Of a stretch of 64,000 nucleotides of DNA, positions 17,601 through 25,949 are shown one piece after another. The translations under genes and the position numbers were made by a program. Below the pieces are notes generated by a model. It saw only the letters and a list, made by a program, of their open reading frames with translations. It made no database searches and was not told the DNA's origin. How positions within the stretch are numbered: position 1 is the first letter of the stretch; each line of letters opens with the position of its first letter. This DNA is from Billgrantia bachuensis (GTDB lineage: Bacteria; Pseudomonadota; Gammaproteobacteria; Pseudomonadales; Halomonadaceae), in assembly GCF_011742165.1 (NCBI RefSeq), contig NZ_JAAQTO010000018.1:62001-126000 (forward strand), in the 5' to 3' direction.

Positions 17601-20117
17601 CGCATCGGCGGCCTCGTTCACCGTCGCTCCAGGACGGACCATGGATTCAAGCGCCTCACCTAAAACCGGCGAGTCGGGATCGGAGGTAAAGAGCCGGATG
17701 TCATAACGCAAATCGGCATGCTCACGCTTCTGCTGGAGCGATATCAAGGCCTCCGCAATCACCGAACCGGCACCGGGGTTGAAGATGTTCAGCGATAGCT
17801 CTCGCACATACGGATGCTGGGAGAGATAGCGCTCGATCTTGTCCGCAATGACCTTTCCGGAAATATCGGTCCCCGCCGCAGAGGGCTCGGCCAAGCCGAG
17901 GGCCGAACAGATCTCCGCCATCAGACCACGGGAATTCTCCTCGGTGGTCGGGGCATAGAGCGCCCAAAACGCATTCAGGTTGTCCACCGGCGTGAAGATG
18001 CGGCCATCCTCGACGGGAATACCGACCGGATAGGCAGAGGGCGCAAGGCCATCCAACAGCGCGGAACGGACGTGAGGAATGTGATCTTTCCCACCTGCCT
18101 TGATTCTCTCGATCCAGTCCTTGCCCAGGGCGACCCAACTGCTCAGCCACAAGGCACGGAGCGGATGGGTTGGGGAGACCAACACAGCCTCGCGATGCCT
18201 ACCACGGAAGTCGGTCAAGATGACATGAATGGAGTCAACGGCCAGCACGTTTCTGAGCGCTTGCAAGTGTTGCTGACGCTCGGCACCGGGAGTCGTCTCG
18301 GCCTGACGGATGAGGTTCCTGACCAGGTCAAGGTAGCTTTCAGCATACGCGAGGCTTTCCTTTTCCGAGACCCGGAACGACAGCCCCTGCATGATTAGCT
18401 CGGCAGCATCTTTGCGCACCGCTGCAAAAAACTCTTCGCGGGCAGCCAGAAAGGAAGCCATCGCGGCGGAAGATGGCAGCGTGAGTCCAACCTCGGAGGG
18501 CGGCTCGGCGGTATCCAGGTTGATCTGCATTCGCCACCCTGACAGGTGCTTGGGCTCCGCCAAGATGCGCTGCTCGATGGTTTTGAGCATACGTGAAAGC
18601 GGGATCTGAACCGCTCCCTCACGACCGAATTTAGCGTGCAAGGTTTCCTGGCGGGAGGTCTTCTTGGAACGACCGCCCTCGGCCCAGGCGACACCACTGA
18701 TCGCGATATCATCGGGATCGCGTTCATCGCCCAGGGCAGTCAGTTGCAGCCGGAAATGTGCATGCTCCAGGCTCTGCTCAATGGGTATGGCGCGTTGCGG
18801 TGGTTCTTCCTCAATGTTGCCACCGGGCAGGACGTAGAAAGGTTCGCTCTCGTAAGAGCGTTTAGCCCCCTCGGAGGCGGAATCCGCCTCCAACGGAATC
18901 GGGTCGCCATCGGCCGTCCAAGGCATTACACGGATGAAATGCCATCCTTCCTCAAATTCGATTTTATTGAGTTTGGCCAGGTTGGTCGTGCATTGCAGGC
19001 GGTTGGGCGACCAGGCTTTGACCTTTTTTGATTTTCCTACCGGGCCGTCATTCTGTGAAATGATTTGCACCGTAAAATGATCAAGCCCGCTGACCTTGCC
19101 GGGGTGAGGGTAAATCTCGAACACCACGTTCATTTTACGGCGGTCGTTCGGGACCAGAACCTGTTGCCCGATGAGGCCGGAGAGTTGATCGTCGGTCTCA
19201 TCCTCCTCAACGACCGGCAAGTCGGTCTCCAGTACCGTCAGAAGAACCTTGTCCAGCGAAAGTTCTTCCTGGAAGGTCCATTTGTCGAAAGATATGCTCC
19301 ACCAGCTCTTGTCGGTCGCGATGAGCGGCGTCCAGGGCTCGGGCTCCTGGACATCGTATTTTTCAAAGTAGGCGAATAGGCGCGACTCCAATGCCTTATC
19401 GCTGAGCCTCAGATCGACAATACGGCCACGCACCGACTTGTGCGAGGTCATCAGACTGCGGACACTGCCGAGGTTGCGGCGAATCTTGCTATTGACCATG
19501 CAGGGATCGGCAAAGAGCTTGAAGTCCGGAATCAACGTTAATTCATACAGGCTGGCCCCGAGGGTTTCTCCGTCAATCCCGTTTTCGAGCGCGGTGAGCA
19601 GATACCGCACGCGGGAAACATCGTCGGCAAACAGCCATTCTTCCTCAGTGAGGATGCCCAAAAGATCGCGGACATGGCCGACCAGCGTTGCCGGGAGCCG
19701 GTCAAGCAGCGAGTCGATCAGGTCCTCGTAGATGCCGGTGAAAGCCAGCTCCTCGAAGGTCGCTACGCCAAAAGAGTCCTCGGCGCTGGTACGGAGCGAG
19801 GTCGGTATGAATACCAGCAAAGGCTGACGCAGCTCGCCGTCCGCGTCAGGGTTACGCAGTTCCACCAGCTTGGTGGAGGTCACTCGGAAAGGCATGCCTT
19901 CTTGGTCATGGCTACCAAGGATAAAGATGTTTCCGTCGGGCCAGGTTCTCCGCAGTTCCTTGCAAACCGACTCCATGACATCGTCATCAAGATCGGTGAC
20001 CCGCATGCAGTGGCCTGGGCCACGATCACCCAGGATCGCTTCGATACGAGGGCACAGCAGACCAGCTACCGCCGCGTTCAATTTATCCTGGGAAAGCTTG
20101 GTGAACGCGTTACTCAT
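14643..20117 (-). CDS. mad8: MADS-type giant ATP-binding protein (MAD8-like), HerA-like C-terminus
   Basis: 1824 residues. The C-terminal part is a HerA/FtsK-type motor: Walker A GVQGGGKSYTLG near residue 1468, Walker B LVVFDEAHKYI near 1700, and sensor region MVASQDPPSVP. A Pro/Glu-rich low-complexity linker (about residues 1340-1430) separates it from a very large N-terminal region. That region has a nuclease-like D...EVK pattern around residues 1140-1160 (FDLDLNARTI then CNLVEVKCY). Architecture recalls DptH of phosphorothioate restriction, but no dnd genes are present. Order and neighbours match MAD8 of the methylation-associated defence system, as I remember it. Start ATG overlaps the previous stop (ATGA). 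Likely a restriction or DNA-translocating effector; this is inference. Confidence 0.78.
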   Translation of the reverse strand: MSNAFTKLSQDKLNAAVAGLLCPRIEAILGDRGPGHCMRVTDLDDDVMESVCKELRRTWPDGNIFILGSHDQEGMPFRVTSTKLVELRNPDADGELRQPLLVFIPTSLRTSAEDSFGVATFEELAFTGIYEDLIDSLLDRLPATLVGHVRDLLGILTEEEWLFADDVSRVRYLLTALENGIDGETLGASLYELTLIPDFKLFADPCMVNSKIRRNLGSVRSLMTSHKSVRGRIVDLRLSDKALESRLFAYFEKYDVQEPEPWTPLIATDKSWWSISFDKWTFQEELSLDKVLLTVLETDLPVVEEDETDDQLSGLIGQQVLVPNDRRKMNVVFEIYPHPGKVSGLDHFTVQIISQNDGPVGKSKKVKAWSPNRLQCTTNLAKLNKIEFEEGWHFIRVMPWTADGDPIPLEADSASEGAKRSYESEPFYVLPGGNIEEEPPQRAIPIEQSLEHAHFRLQLTALGDERDPDDIAISGVAWAEGGRSKKTSRQETLHAKFGREGAVQIPLSRMLKTIEQRILAEPKHLSGWRMQINLDTAEPPSEVGLTLPSSAAMASFLAAREEFFAAVRKDAAELIMQGLSFRVSEKESLAYAESYLDLVRNLIRQAETTPGAERQQHLQALRNVLAVDSIHVILTDFRGRHREAVLVSPTHPLRALWLSSWVALGKDWIERIKAGGKDHIPHVRSALLDGLAPSAYPVGIPVEDGRIFTPVDNLNAFWALYAPTTEENSRGLMAEICSALGLAEPSAAGTDISGKVIADKIERYLSQHPYVRELSLNIFNPGAGSVIAEALISLQQKREHADLRYDIRLFTSDPDSPVLGEALESMVRPGATVNEAADAFATSTGSHLFSKLNLAKHSLNEFHANSKEFPAHISVLLDVFPAEELSIAEKAMGVTPLHGLIQDFDTEFVDDDSGTFWHKRPIVGRSLGPLFSQTDSHAACFDLLSSLSRHLCFATSAVAASGASFKAVPVVTLGLDVAQRELIYEVHQISDWVFTIDRNMGIEFFDHGGRKNRPDYLIDYVPGASSQATHNLIISSRSNDELEAMLKPVLLEHGLAADGEQSVQILANLRSLSGQLALKLISARTQQAEALGLALARLYLEYQGALSNQVIVPLDAHTDLYRASGESDDVNDAISLQRTDLGLFDLDLNARTITCNLVEVKCYAQVGDFAAFNQLKERISAQINQSERILQRHFDPALKKPDRPDRLLKSRELAKLLRFYLERSLRYGIFDGTAAQEARGLLESIEQGYSLQFRRCALIFDFDKAGTEAPDNEVGIEFHRIGKDLIHSLLENCRKPVSVEIEEEPTAHLLSEQFIPNVPKLETAAFIAPKRARSTSWTVDELWNEEPEAPIIQSTSPAAEETPAPDQEEKEEQAEPVEQAPRPSTIAPEEEKEGEQPATVAVEPEVPVQPELEAPEHPTPEPAPQADVSYDIMLGVNGDSPQYGLLGEVSGRKIALDLNHTHTISLFGVQGGGKSYTLGTVIEMASMPLKHINVLPSPLATVIFHYSPTQDYAPEFTSMINANSVDEEIRILRERYKANPEALKDVLILTPANKVDERRAEYPDIEVKPIAFSASELKAAHWKFLMGAIGSQSMYMRQINLIMRGLRDNLTLDALQAGIDNSGLSDHLKELARTRLLFASEYIDDNQRLQDLIRPGRLVIVDLRDEYIEKDEALGLFVVMLQIFSEATYQGSAFNKLVVFDEAHKYIENDDLVSGLVEVVREMRHKGTSIMVASQDPPSVPVSLIELSSQIIMHKFNSPAWLKHIQKANAALGELTSDKMSHLGTGEAYVWSSKSSDDAFSRGAVKIKCRPRITQHGGSTKTAV

Positions 20118-21796
20118 GCGTGCCTCCCGTTCTTATCAGTTCCGTCATTTCTCTCAATGGCATAGCGGGGTGATACCTTTTGGGTCACGTAGGCATCCGA
20201 CATGTCCTCGTAGAACCCGATTTCACGCAGGCGGCGCTTGAAGGCTTCGAGGTTGAGGCGCAGGGCGCGTCTGTCGAGAATGCTGCTGTTGCCCTGAGCT
20301 CCTTCCGGAAGCCGGTCGATGTGAAGGCCGTAGCGGTTTCTCAAAAAAGCCAGCAATTCCTCGATGCGGACCTCGCGGGTCACGAAACGCCCGCCATCCT
20401 GGGTGAGCACAGCCACCTGGAGGAGAACTTCGAGCAGTTTACTTCCTAGCACAAATCGCCGAGGGCTTCCCTTGGTCCGGGATTGGGCCAGCAGGCCGTT
20501 CTCTTTGTTCTTCAGCAGCAGAGAGTCTAGGCACTCAGTGATGTACTGGCGATGATACTTGCCGCGATATGCCATCAGGATTTCGATGAAGGATTCGAAC
20601 TCGCCCAGGCCCATGCCAGTGACTTCCCGGATCTCCGGATCGACGTCCTCGTTCCCGGAGGTCGATTCCTCGATCAGGCTCGCCAGACGGAATTTGAAGT
20701 AGGCTTGGCGCTCGGTATCGTGCTCGGGCTTCAGCAGGGATACCAGATCGCCAACGGTAAACACGCCGCCACCAGGGGTAGCCAGCTTGCCCGTCTTCTT
20801 GCTCAGGTATTCCGCCATTTCATCGAGCTTCTTGACGACGAAATTGGCCTGAACAAAGGCTGGTATCTGACGATAGAGCCGGTCAGTGGACTTGCGAGCC
20901 AACTCGGCCATGTGCGGATTGTTGACCTCGCCCATGTCCACGACCAGCGCCACGCGATAAGGACAGCCTTCCAATGCATTGTCGAGGCCCGGGTTGATCG
21001 GGCATTCCTGGGCGGTGCAGAGATCGTTGCCGGAGCGCTGTTTCACCAGCTTGGGCAGCATCTGCAGCAGCTTGAGGTGGTAAACCGCCAGATGGAATGC
21101 CATCAGAGTTTTGAGGTAATCCACCAGCACCGAACGCGGAATATAGGGCTCATAGGCCAGTAGCCGCAGAATATCGTCGGCCATAATATCGGCCTGGCCG
21201 ATACACAGCGGCTGGAAGCGCGAGGGCTCCTTGGAGTCCTTCATGTCCTGGGTAACCTGATGATCCAGACGCAGGATGGCCTGCGTTTCCACGTCTACGG
21301 AGGCGTTGGGATCGTAGCGGTCCGTCACCAGGTCGATTCCCGGGAAAAAGAAGCGCTTCAAGGCATCTCGCGCCGCTTGGCCCTTGCCTTTGCGGGCATA
21401 GAAAAGCATCCAGTGGATCTGCTCGGCAGCGCCGTAATCACGGGTATGCTTGGCGTTGCGGAACTTGTAGGTGTTGCCGTGCAACGGCCTGGGCGCCGCA
21501 AGCGCCTGGTTGCTCTTGCCGCGATTGACCAAGTCCATGAGGTCGGTTTCAATCCATGCGCGAGTAATATCGGGGTGTTTGTCGAAGCCGGCAAACCACT
21601 CTGGATGCTCTAGAAAGTCTTCCAGAAACTCATCTACAGAAAGGTCTCCACCCCTGGGGGGCCTGCGACTGGCGTACCCCTCATACTTGAGGCGAGGAAA
21701 GAGCATCGTTAACACACGGTCCATCTCGATATATTTGAAATCGAGATAAGAGACCTTTGGGATTCTGAACTCCTTGTCGCGCCCCTTAATTGACAT
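20114..21796 (-). CDS. mad7: MADS-type protein of unknown function (MAD7-like)
   Basis: 560 residues, mostly helical, without a catalytic motif I recognise. Visible marks: a cysteine group CTAQECPINPG and EGCPYR around residues 265-285 that might bind metal, an adjacent VALVVDMGEVNNP, and a C-terminal region with repeated basic helices that could bind DNA (LEAFKRRLREIGFYEDMS). Its position between the kinase and the giant ATPase, overlapping both reading frames by a few bases, matches MAD7 in the methylation-associated defence system. The assignment rests more on order than on sequence recall. Likely a structural partner of the ATPase. Confidence 0.65.
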   Translation of the reverse strand: MSIKGRDKEFRIPKVSYLDFKYIEMDRVLTMLFPRLKYEGYASRRPPRGGDLSVDEFLEDFLEHPEWFAGFDKHPDITRAWIETDLMDLVNRGKSNQALAAPRPLHGNTYKFRNAKHTRDYGAAEQIHWMLFYARKGKGQAARDALKRFFFPGIDLVTDRYDPNASVDVETQAILRLDHQVTQDMKDSKEPSRFQPLCIGQADIMADDILRLLAYEPYIPRSVLVDYLKTLMAFHLAVYHLKLLQMLPKLVKQRSGNDLCTAQECPINPGLDNALEGCPYRVALVVDMGEVNNPHMAELARKSTDRLYRQIPAFVQANFVVKKLDEMAEYLSKKTGKLATPGGGVFTVGDLVSLLKPEHDTERQAYFKFRLASLIEESTSGNEDVDPEIREVTGMGLGEFESFIEILMAYRGKYHRQYITECLDSLLLKNKENGLLAQSRTKGSPRRFVLGSKLLEVLLQVAVLTQDGGRFVTREVRIEELLAFLRNRYGLHIDRLPEGAQGNSSILDRRALRLNLEAFKRRLREIGFYEDMSDAYVTQKVSPRYAIERNDGTDKNGRHA

Positions 21797-24700
21797 GGTA
21801 TCCAGCCCCCTTCTCTGATACTTCCATCACCAGTCGGCCGTCATTCTCCCGGCGAATCTCGTAAAACTTGTGTCCTGCTTTTGTTAACAATACTTCCTTG
21901 TATGGAACTGAAGCTAGCAGGTTCTTGAATACCGCCAGACTCAGATAGAAACCTTCCTGCTCCTCGATGCTGGGACGATAGCCGTTGTTTAGCCGCATCA
22001 GCATTTCATAGATGTCTAGATTGATGCGCAGGCTGGCCTTGTGGCCGTCACCGGAGTCGTAAAGCAGCACCAGCGCCTGAGACAGGCACTCGAGGAATGG
22101 ATGCGCTGCCGTTTCCTGTTCGGTACGAAGCGTGAAATGGTCGCCATCGAAGAGACGGTAGCTGAGGATGGTGCCCTTATCCACCTGGCGAACACGCAGC
22201 GCCAACTGGTTGCCCAGCCGCGCTGGATCGCTCAGACCTTCGCCTCGGTTGATGGCACGGAGAATAGTGGTTACCTCATCCTGACTCTTCGCACCAGATT
22301 CCTCGATGGCTTTTAAGAAGGGATCAATATGCCCATATGGAAGCATCTTTTCCCAAGGACGGTTTTCCTGACTATCCCGGCATTCGAAGAAATGGCGACG
22401 GCGCATGTGTGAGAGGTAATTCCGGTGCTTGGCGATCAATCGACCGCGGTTCTTCGACGAGTAATCGCGAGGGAGATTGCGGAACAGTGTCTCCACCAGC
22501 TCATTGTCATACCCAGCTCGCTCCGCGAACGTAAAGCGGCTCATGGCCTTGGTCTTGGGATTGAGGAAGCCAAGCTCGCGGTCCAGATCGGGGTTGCTGA
22601 CTTCGGCAACATCGATCTCGCGCAGCAAAGCAATCAGCCGGTCATTGGAGCCTTCCGCCCCGCCAAGCCACGAGTTGAAATAGAAACCGTCAAGGATGCG
22701 ATTCTGGGTCTCTTCACCGCCGTTCTGATAGAGCTGGTGAATGCCGTCGCAGTCCTGGGTGCCCACGAGCATGAAGGCTAGCGCCGAACGTAGGTCGCGC
22801 ATGGTGATATGCAGTCGCCCGCGCAGGTGGGTAATGGTGTAGAGCATCTTCAGGCGCTCGATCACCTTGGGTCCGGCAACCGGGTCCTGGAAGGTCCGGG
22901 CGTTATGGTAGGCAAAGCACTTGCCCTTGAGGTCACACTTCTCGCAGGCCTGCCAGTATTCCTGCTGCGTCATGCGGGCAATCAGCCGCTCCAGAATCGA
23001 CGGCTGACCTTCCTCGGGTTCGGCGACCACCGAGCGCAGGTTGAGGTTGATGACCGCGATACCGCTTTCAGGAGCGGCTCCGGCCAAGCCCTGCTGGATC
23101 TGCTTGGCGAGCAGCGGGAACTCCTCTTCATGCTCCAGGAAGAAATCGACCAGCCGCCCCTCGTTGATCGCGATCAGGCGGGTCTGGTTCTCGGGCCAGC
23201 CGGAGGCGTCCTTTCCCGCGAAGGGAGCAAAGAACTTCTGCAGCACGGCATCGTTACGCTCGTCGCCTTCATCCTGACTGCCATCATAGTTGCTCTGGTA
23301 GGTATGGCCCTTAAGCTGGAACACAGCCCCATTCGCGCCGCGCTGCATCTGTGCTCCCTTGCTCTCGGCAAAGGCCTCGAACTGCTGAATGAAGGCCGTC
23401 TTGCCGTCACCGGCGTTACCGCTGATGATGACTAAGCGGAACTCGCCCTTGAGTAGCGCGGGCTTGAGTTTTTCATCCAGATAGGTCGGCACGTAGGTGG
23501 CCTTACCAACTTCGTCGAGGCCACGGGTGCCCGCGTTGGACACCTGGCTCTGGCTGTAGAGGGTCAGCAGATGGGTAACAAAGGGGTTGGTGTTGGGCTT
23601 GGTCGGCTCGAAGCCCAGCTTGGACACCACCTTGGGTCCGGCACTAATCTCGCCGGTGGTCAGCACCGAGCGCAAGCGCTTGACCTTGGCCATGGCGGTC
23701 AAGAACTCATCGACTGAGGTGTAGCGCTCCTTGCGCTCCGGCGCGATCATCTTCACCAGCACATTGACCAGCGACGAGCTGAGGTCGGCGCAGCCTTTGA
23801 ACTGCTTAGGGTCCTTGGGCTGAGTCTTGATCGGCGGCGTCGGGTCGTCGAAAGGATACTTACCGGTCAGGCACTCGTAGAAGGAGATGCCCAGGGCATA
23901 GAGGTCGCGGTCCATCCGATCCGAAGCATCCGGCTCGGAGGAGTAATTGTAGTCCGGCGGCAGGTAGCGACGCGTGCCGCCACCGCCTTGAACCTCGTCG
24001 TTTTCGGAGACCGCGACATTGAAATCAATGATGCGAACGCCCTTATCGGTCCACAGCAGGTTGGAGGGCTTAACGTCCTGATGGTAAACGCCGTGCTTGT
24101 GAAGATGGGCCAGTCCATCGGCGGCCTCGCGCACGATGCGCACGGCATCATCCAGTGACAGCGCCTCGGCATCGATCAGATCGGAGACATCCAGACCTTC
24201 CACATACTCAAAGACGATATACGGCGTCTGCTTGGTGTCGGCCATGCGGTCCGCCCAGATCACCTTCACCACATGCGGATGGTCGGGGAGATTAGTCAGG
24301 GTCTTGTATTCGCGGCGCAGCCGCTCGTACACGCTGCGGCGGTCCTTGGTTACCAGCTTGATAACCCGCACAACATCACCCAGAGAATCGAACACCTTGT
24401 AGGCCACACCGAAGCCGCCGCTGCCTAGCTTCTTCTGAATGCGAAAGCGATCCCCCAGGATGAAATCCTGCGGCAGGTTCATCAGGTTATCGGGAGGCTG
24501 CGGCTGGGCCACGGCCTGTCCGCTCACATCCGGGGCAGAGTCGTTCTTGGCCTCGGGCAGAATCAGGTCATCCAAGCCCTTGCGGGCGATGGCCGCGCTG
24601 GTGTGCCGTTCCTCGGGGTCGAACTCGCAGAATTTCTGCAGCCACTCGTCGACTCCCTTGGGCAGGTCCGGCTTGTACTCCGAGGGCTTCATGGGGAATT

Positions 24701-25949
24701 TGCCGTCGGCCTCCATCATCTGGTCGACGCTCTCAAAGGGCAGTTCGCCAGTCAGCAGCTCGTAAAAGATCAGCCCGGCGGCGTAGAGGTCGGAGGCGAT
24801 GCTGGCCTGGGCCGGGTCCTTGAAGCACTCCGGAGCCTGGTAGGCAACTTCCAGGTCATCCACCACCTGATCGGCGATGGTGGAGGTGCGGTTCTTGCCC
24901 ACCCGGGCGAAATCGAAACCTGTTACCCGGGCCTGGCCGCCCTTGGTCACCAGAACGGCATCCGGGGTGAGGTTGCGGTGGATCACCTCATGCCGGTGCG
25001 CATGATCCAGGGCCGAAAGCACGTCGCGCATCAGCTGGAGCTTCTGGTCAAAGGTCAGCGCCAGGGAGGCCTTGTTGATGTGCAGGCGCAGGGCCTGGCC
25101 GGGCAGGTCCTCGGTGACTAGCACCACCTTATCTTCATCGTCGGAGACGAACAGATCCTTCACCGCAAGCACGTTGGCGTGGGTCGGCATGTGCGCCACG
25201 GCGCGATAGGCATTGCTGATCTTCTTGAACTCTTCCTTGCGGGCGGCTTCGTCCTGATAAGGATCGGCTTGGTAGACCCTCAGACGGGCCATGCCGCCGC
25301 TCTTGCCCAACAGGTTGTGCTTGGCGCGGTACTCGGTGTAGCGGTCGGTGCCGCCCAGCTTCTCTTCCACCTGCCAGTCCCGGAACACCAGCGCCGCACT
25401 CTTGGGTTTGGCATTGCCGGTGATCGCCTTAGCAATCTGGGAGTGGAAGCGGGTGATGTTGTCCAGCCGGTTTTCGGGGATACGGCTCGCGTCGCGGAAG
25501 TATTTCAGGCAGTGCTTGAAGTCGGTCACGTCCGGGCTGTCGATGCCCGCCTGGTCGAACACGGCGGCGTCATCGGCGGTGAGCAGCACGGCGGCATGCA
25601 CATGGGCCTTGCGCAGCTCGAGCTGTCCCTTGTGGCTCTCCTTGATGATGCTCGCCAGCACCTTGGCATGGTGCCGCAGCTTGGCCAAGGGAGAGTGAAA
25701 CGGCTGCCGCCCTTCGGGATACCACTTGGAGCCATACACATCGATATTACCCCGCGTTCCTTTGACATCCACCAGGTACATCGCGTGAGGCGCGAGAATG
25801 GCGACGTCAATTTCGAACACCTCCTGGCCTTGGCGCATCTCGAAGTTGTGAAAGATCAGCCAGCCCTCGGGGAGATGATCCCGAAGGAAACCGATGGCCT
25901 GGCGCTCAGATTCGTTCGCGGGTTGCCCGATGGGTATGACCTTCGCCAT
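21786..25949 (-). CDS. mad6: NERD + pseudokinase + Ser/Thr kinase + P-loop ATPase (MAD6/PglW-like)
   Basis: 1387 residues from ATG 25949 (TAATG overlap with the specificity gene; the open frame extends 84 bp further up without support). Domains: NERD nuclease-related (about 30-140, VFEIDVAILAPHAMYLVDVK); first kinase-like domain (about 190-470) with HRNLTPD near residue 324 and DFA instead of DFG; second kinase domain (about 500-770) with the glycine loop KLGSGGFG, lysine VIKLV, HQDVKPSN near 622 and IIDFN; then a P-loop GNAGDGKTA near 842 with a STAND/AAA-like tail. The first kinase lacks the catalytic Asp, while the second looks intact. Resembles PglW of BREX type 2, but no PglZ is nearby; the neighbours fit MAD6. 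Probably senses infection or gates the nuclease. Confidence 0.82.
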   Translation of the reverse strand: MAKVIPIGQPANESERQAIGFLRDHLPEGWLIFHNFEMRQGQEVFEIDVAILAPHAMYLVDVKGTRGNIDVYGSKWYPEGRQPFHSPLAKLRHHAKVLASIIKESHKGQLELRKAHVHAAVLLTADDAAVFDQAGIDSPDVTDFKHCLKYFRDASRIPENRLDNITRFHSQIAKAITGNAKPKSAALVFRDWQVEEKLGGTDRYTEYRAKHNLLGKSGGMARLRVYQADPYQDEAARKEEFKKISNAYRAVAHMPTHANVLAVKDLFVSDDEDKVVLVTEDLPGQALRLHINKASLALTFDQKLQLMRDVLSALDHAHRHEVIHRNLTPDAVLVTKGGQARVTGFDFARVGKNRTSTIADQVVDDLEVAYQAPECFKDPAQASIASDLYAAGLIFYELLTGELPFESVDQMMEADGKFPMKPSEYKPDLPKGVDEWLQKFCEFDPEERHTSAAIARKGLDDLILPEAKNDSAPDVSGQAVAQPQPPDNLMNLPQDFILGDRFRIQKKLGSGGFGVAYKVFDSLGDVVRVIKLVTKDRRSVYERLRREYKTLTNLPDHPHVVKVIWADRMADTKQTPYIVFEYVEGLDVSDLIDAEALSLDDAVRIVREAADGLAHLHKHGVYHQDVKPSNLLWTDKGVRIIDFNVAVSENDEVQGGGGTRRYLPPDYNYSSEPDASDRMDRDLYALGISFYECLTGKYPFDDPTPPIKTQPKDPKQFKGCADLSSSLVNVLVKMIAPERKERYTSVDEFLTAMAKVKRLRSVLTTGEISAGPKVVSKLGFEPTKPNTNPFVTHLLTLYSQSQVSNAGTRGLDEVGKATYVPTYLDEKLKPALLKGEFRLVIISGNAGDGKTAFIQQFEAFAESKGAQMQRGANGAVFQLKGHTYQSNYDGSQDEGDERNDAVLQKFFAPFAGKDASGWPENQTRLIAINEGRLVDFFLEHEEEFPLLAKQIQQGLAGAAPESGIAVINLNLRSVVAEPEEGQPSILERLIARMTQQEYWQACEKCDLKGKCFAYHNARTFQDPVAGPKVIERLKMLYTITHLRGRLHITMRDLRSALAFMLVGTQDCDGIHQLYQNGGEETQNRILDGFYFNSWLGGAEGSNDRLIALLREIDVAEVSNPDLDRELGFLNPKTKAMSRFTFAERAGYDNELVETLFRNLPRDYSSKNRGRLIAKHRNYLSHMRRRHFFECRDSQENRPWEKMLPYGHIDPFLKAIEESGAKSQDEVTTILRAINRGEGLSDPARLGNQLALRVRQVDKGTILSYRLFDGDHFTLRTEQETAAHPFLECLSQALVLLYDSGDGHKASLRINLDIYEMLMRLNNGYRPSIEEQEGFYLSLAVFKNLLASVPYKEVLLTKAGHKFYEIRRENDGRLVMEVSEKGAGYHVN

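Noticed and set aside
14643..20117. Phosphorothioate (Dnd/Dpt) restriction, because of a DptH-like HerA protein
   Set aside because: No dndBCDE or dptFG genes anywhere in the window; neighbours are methylation genes.
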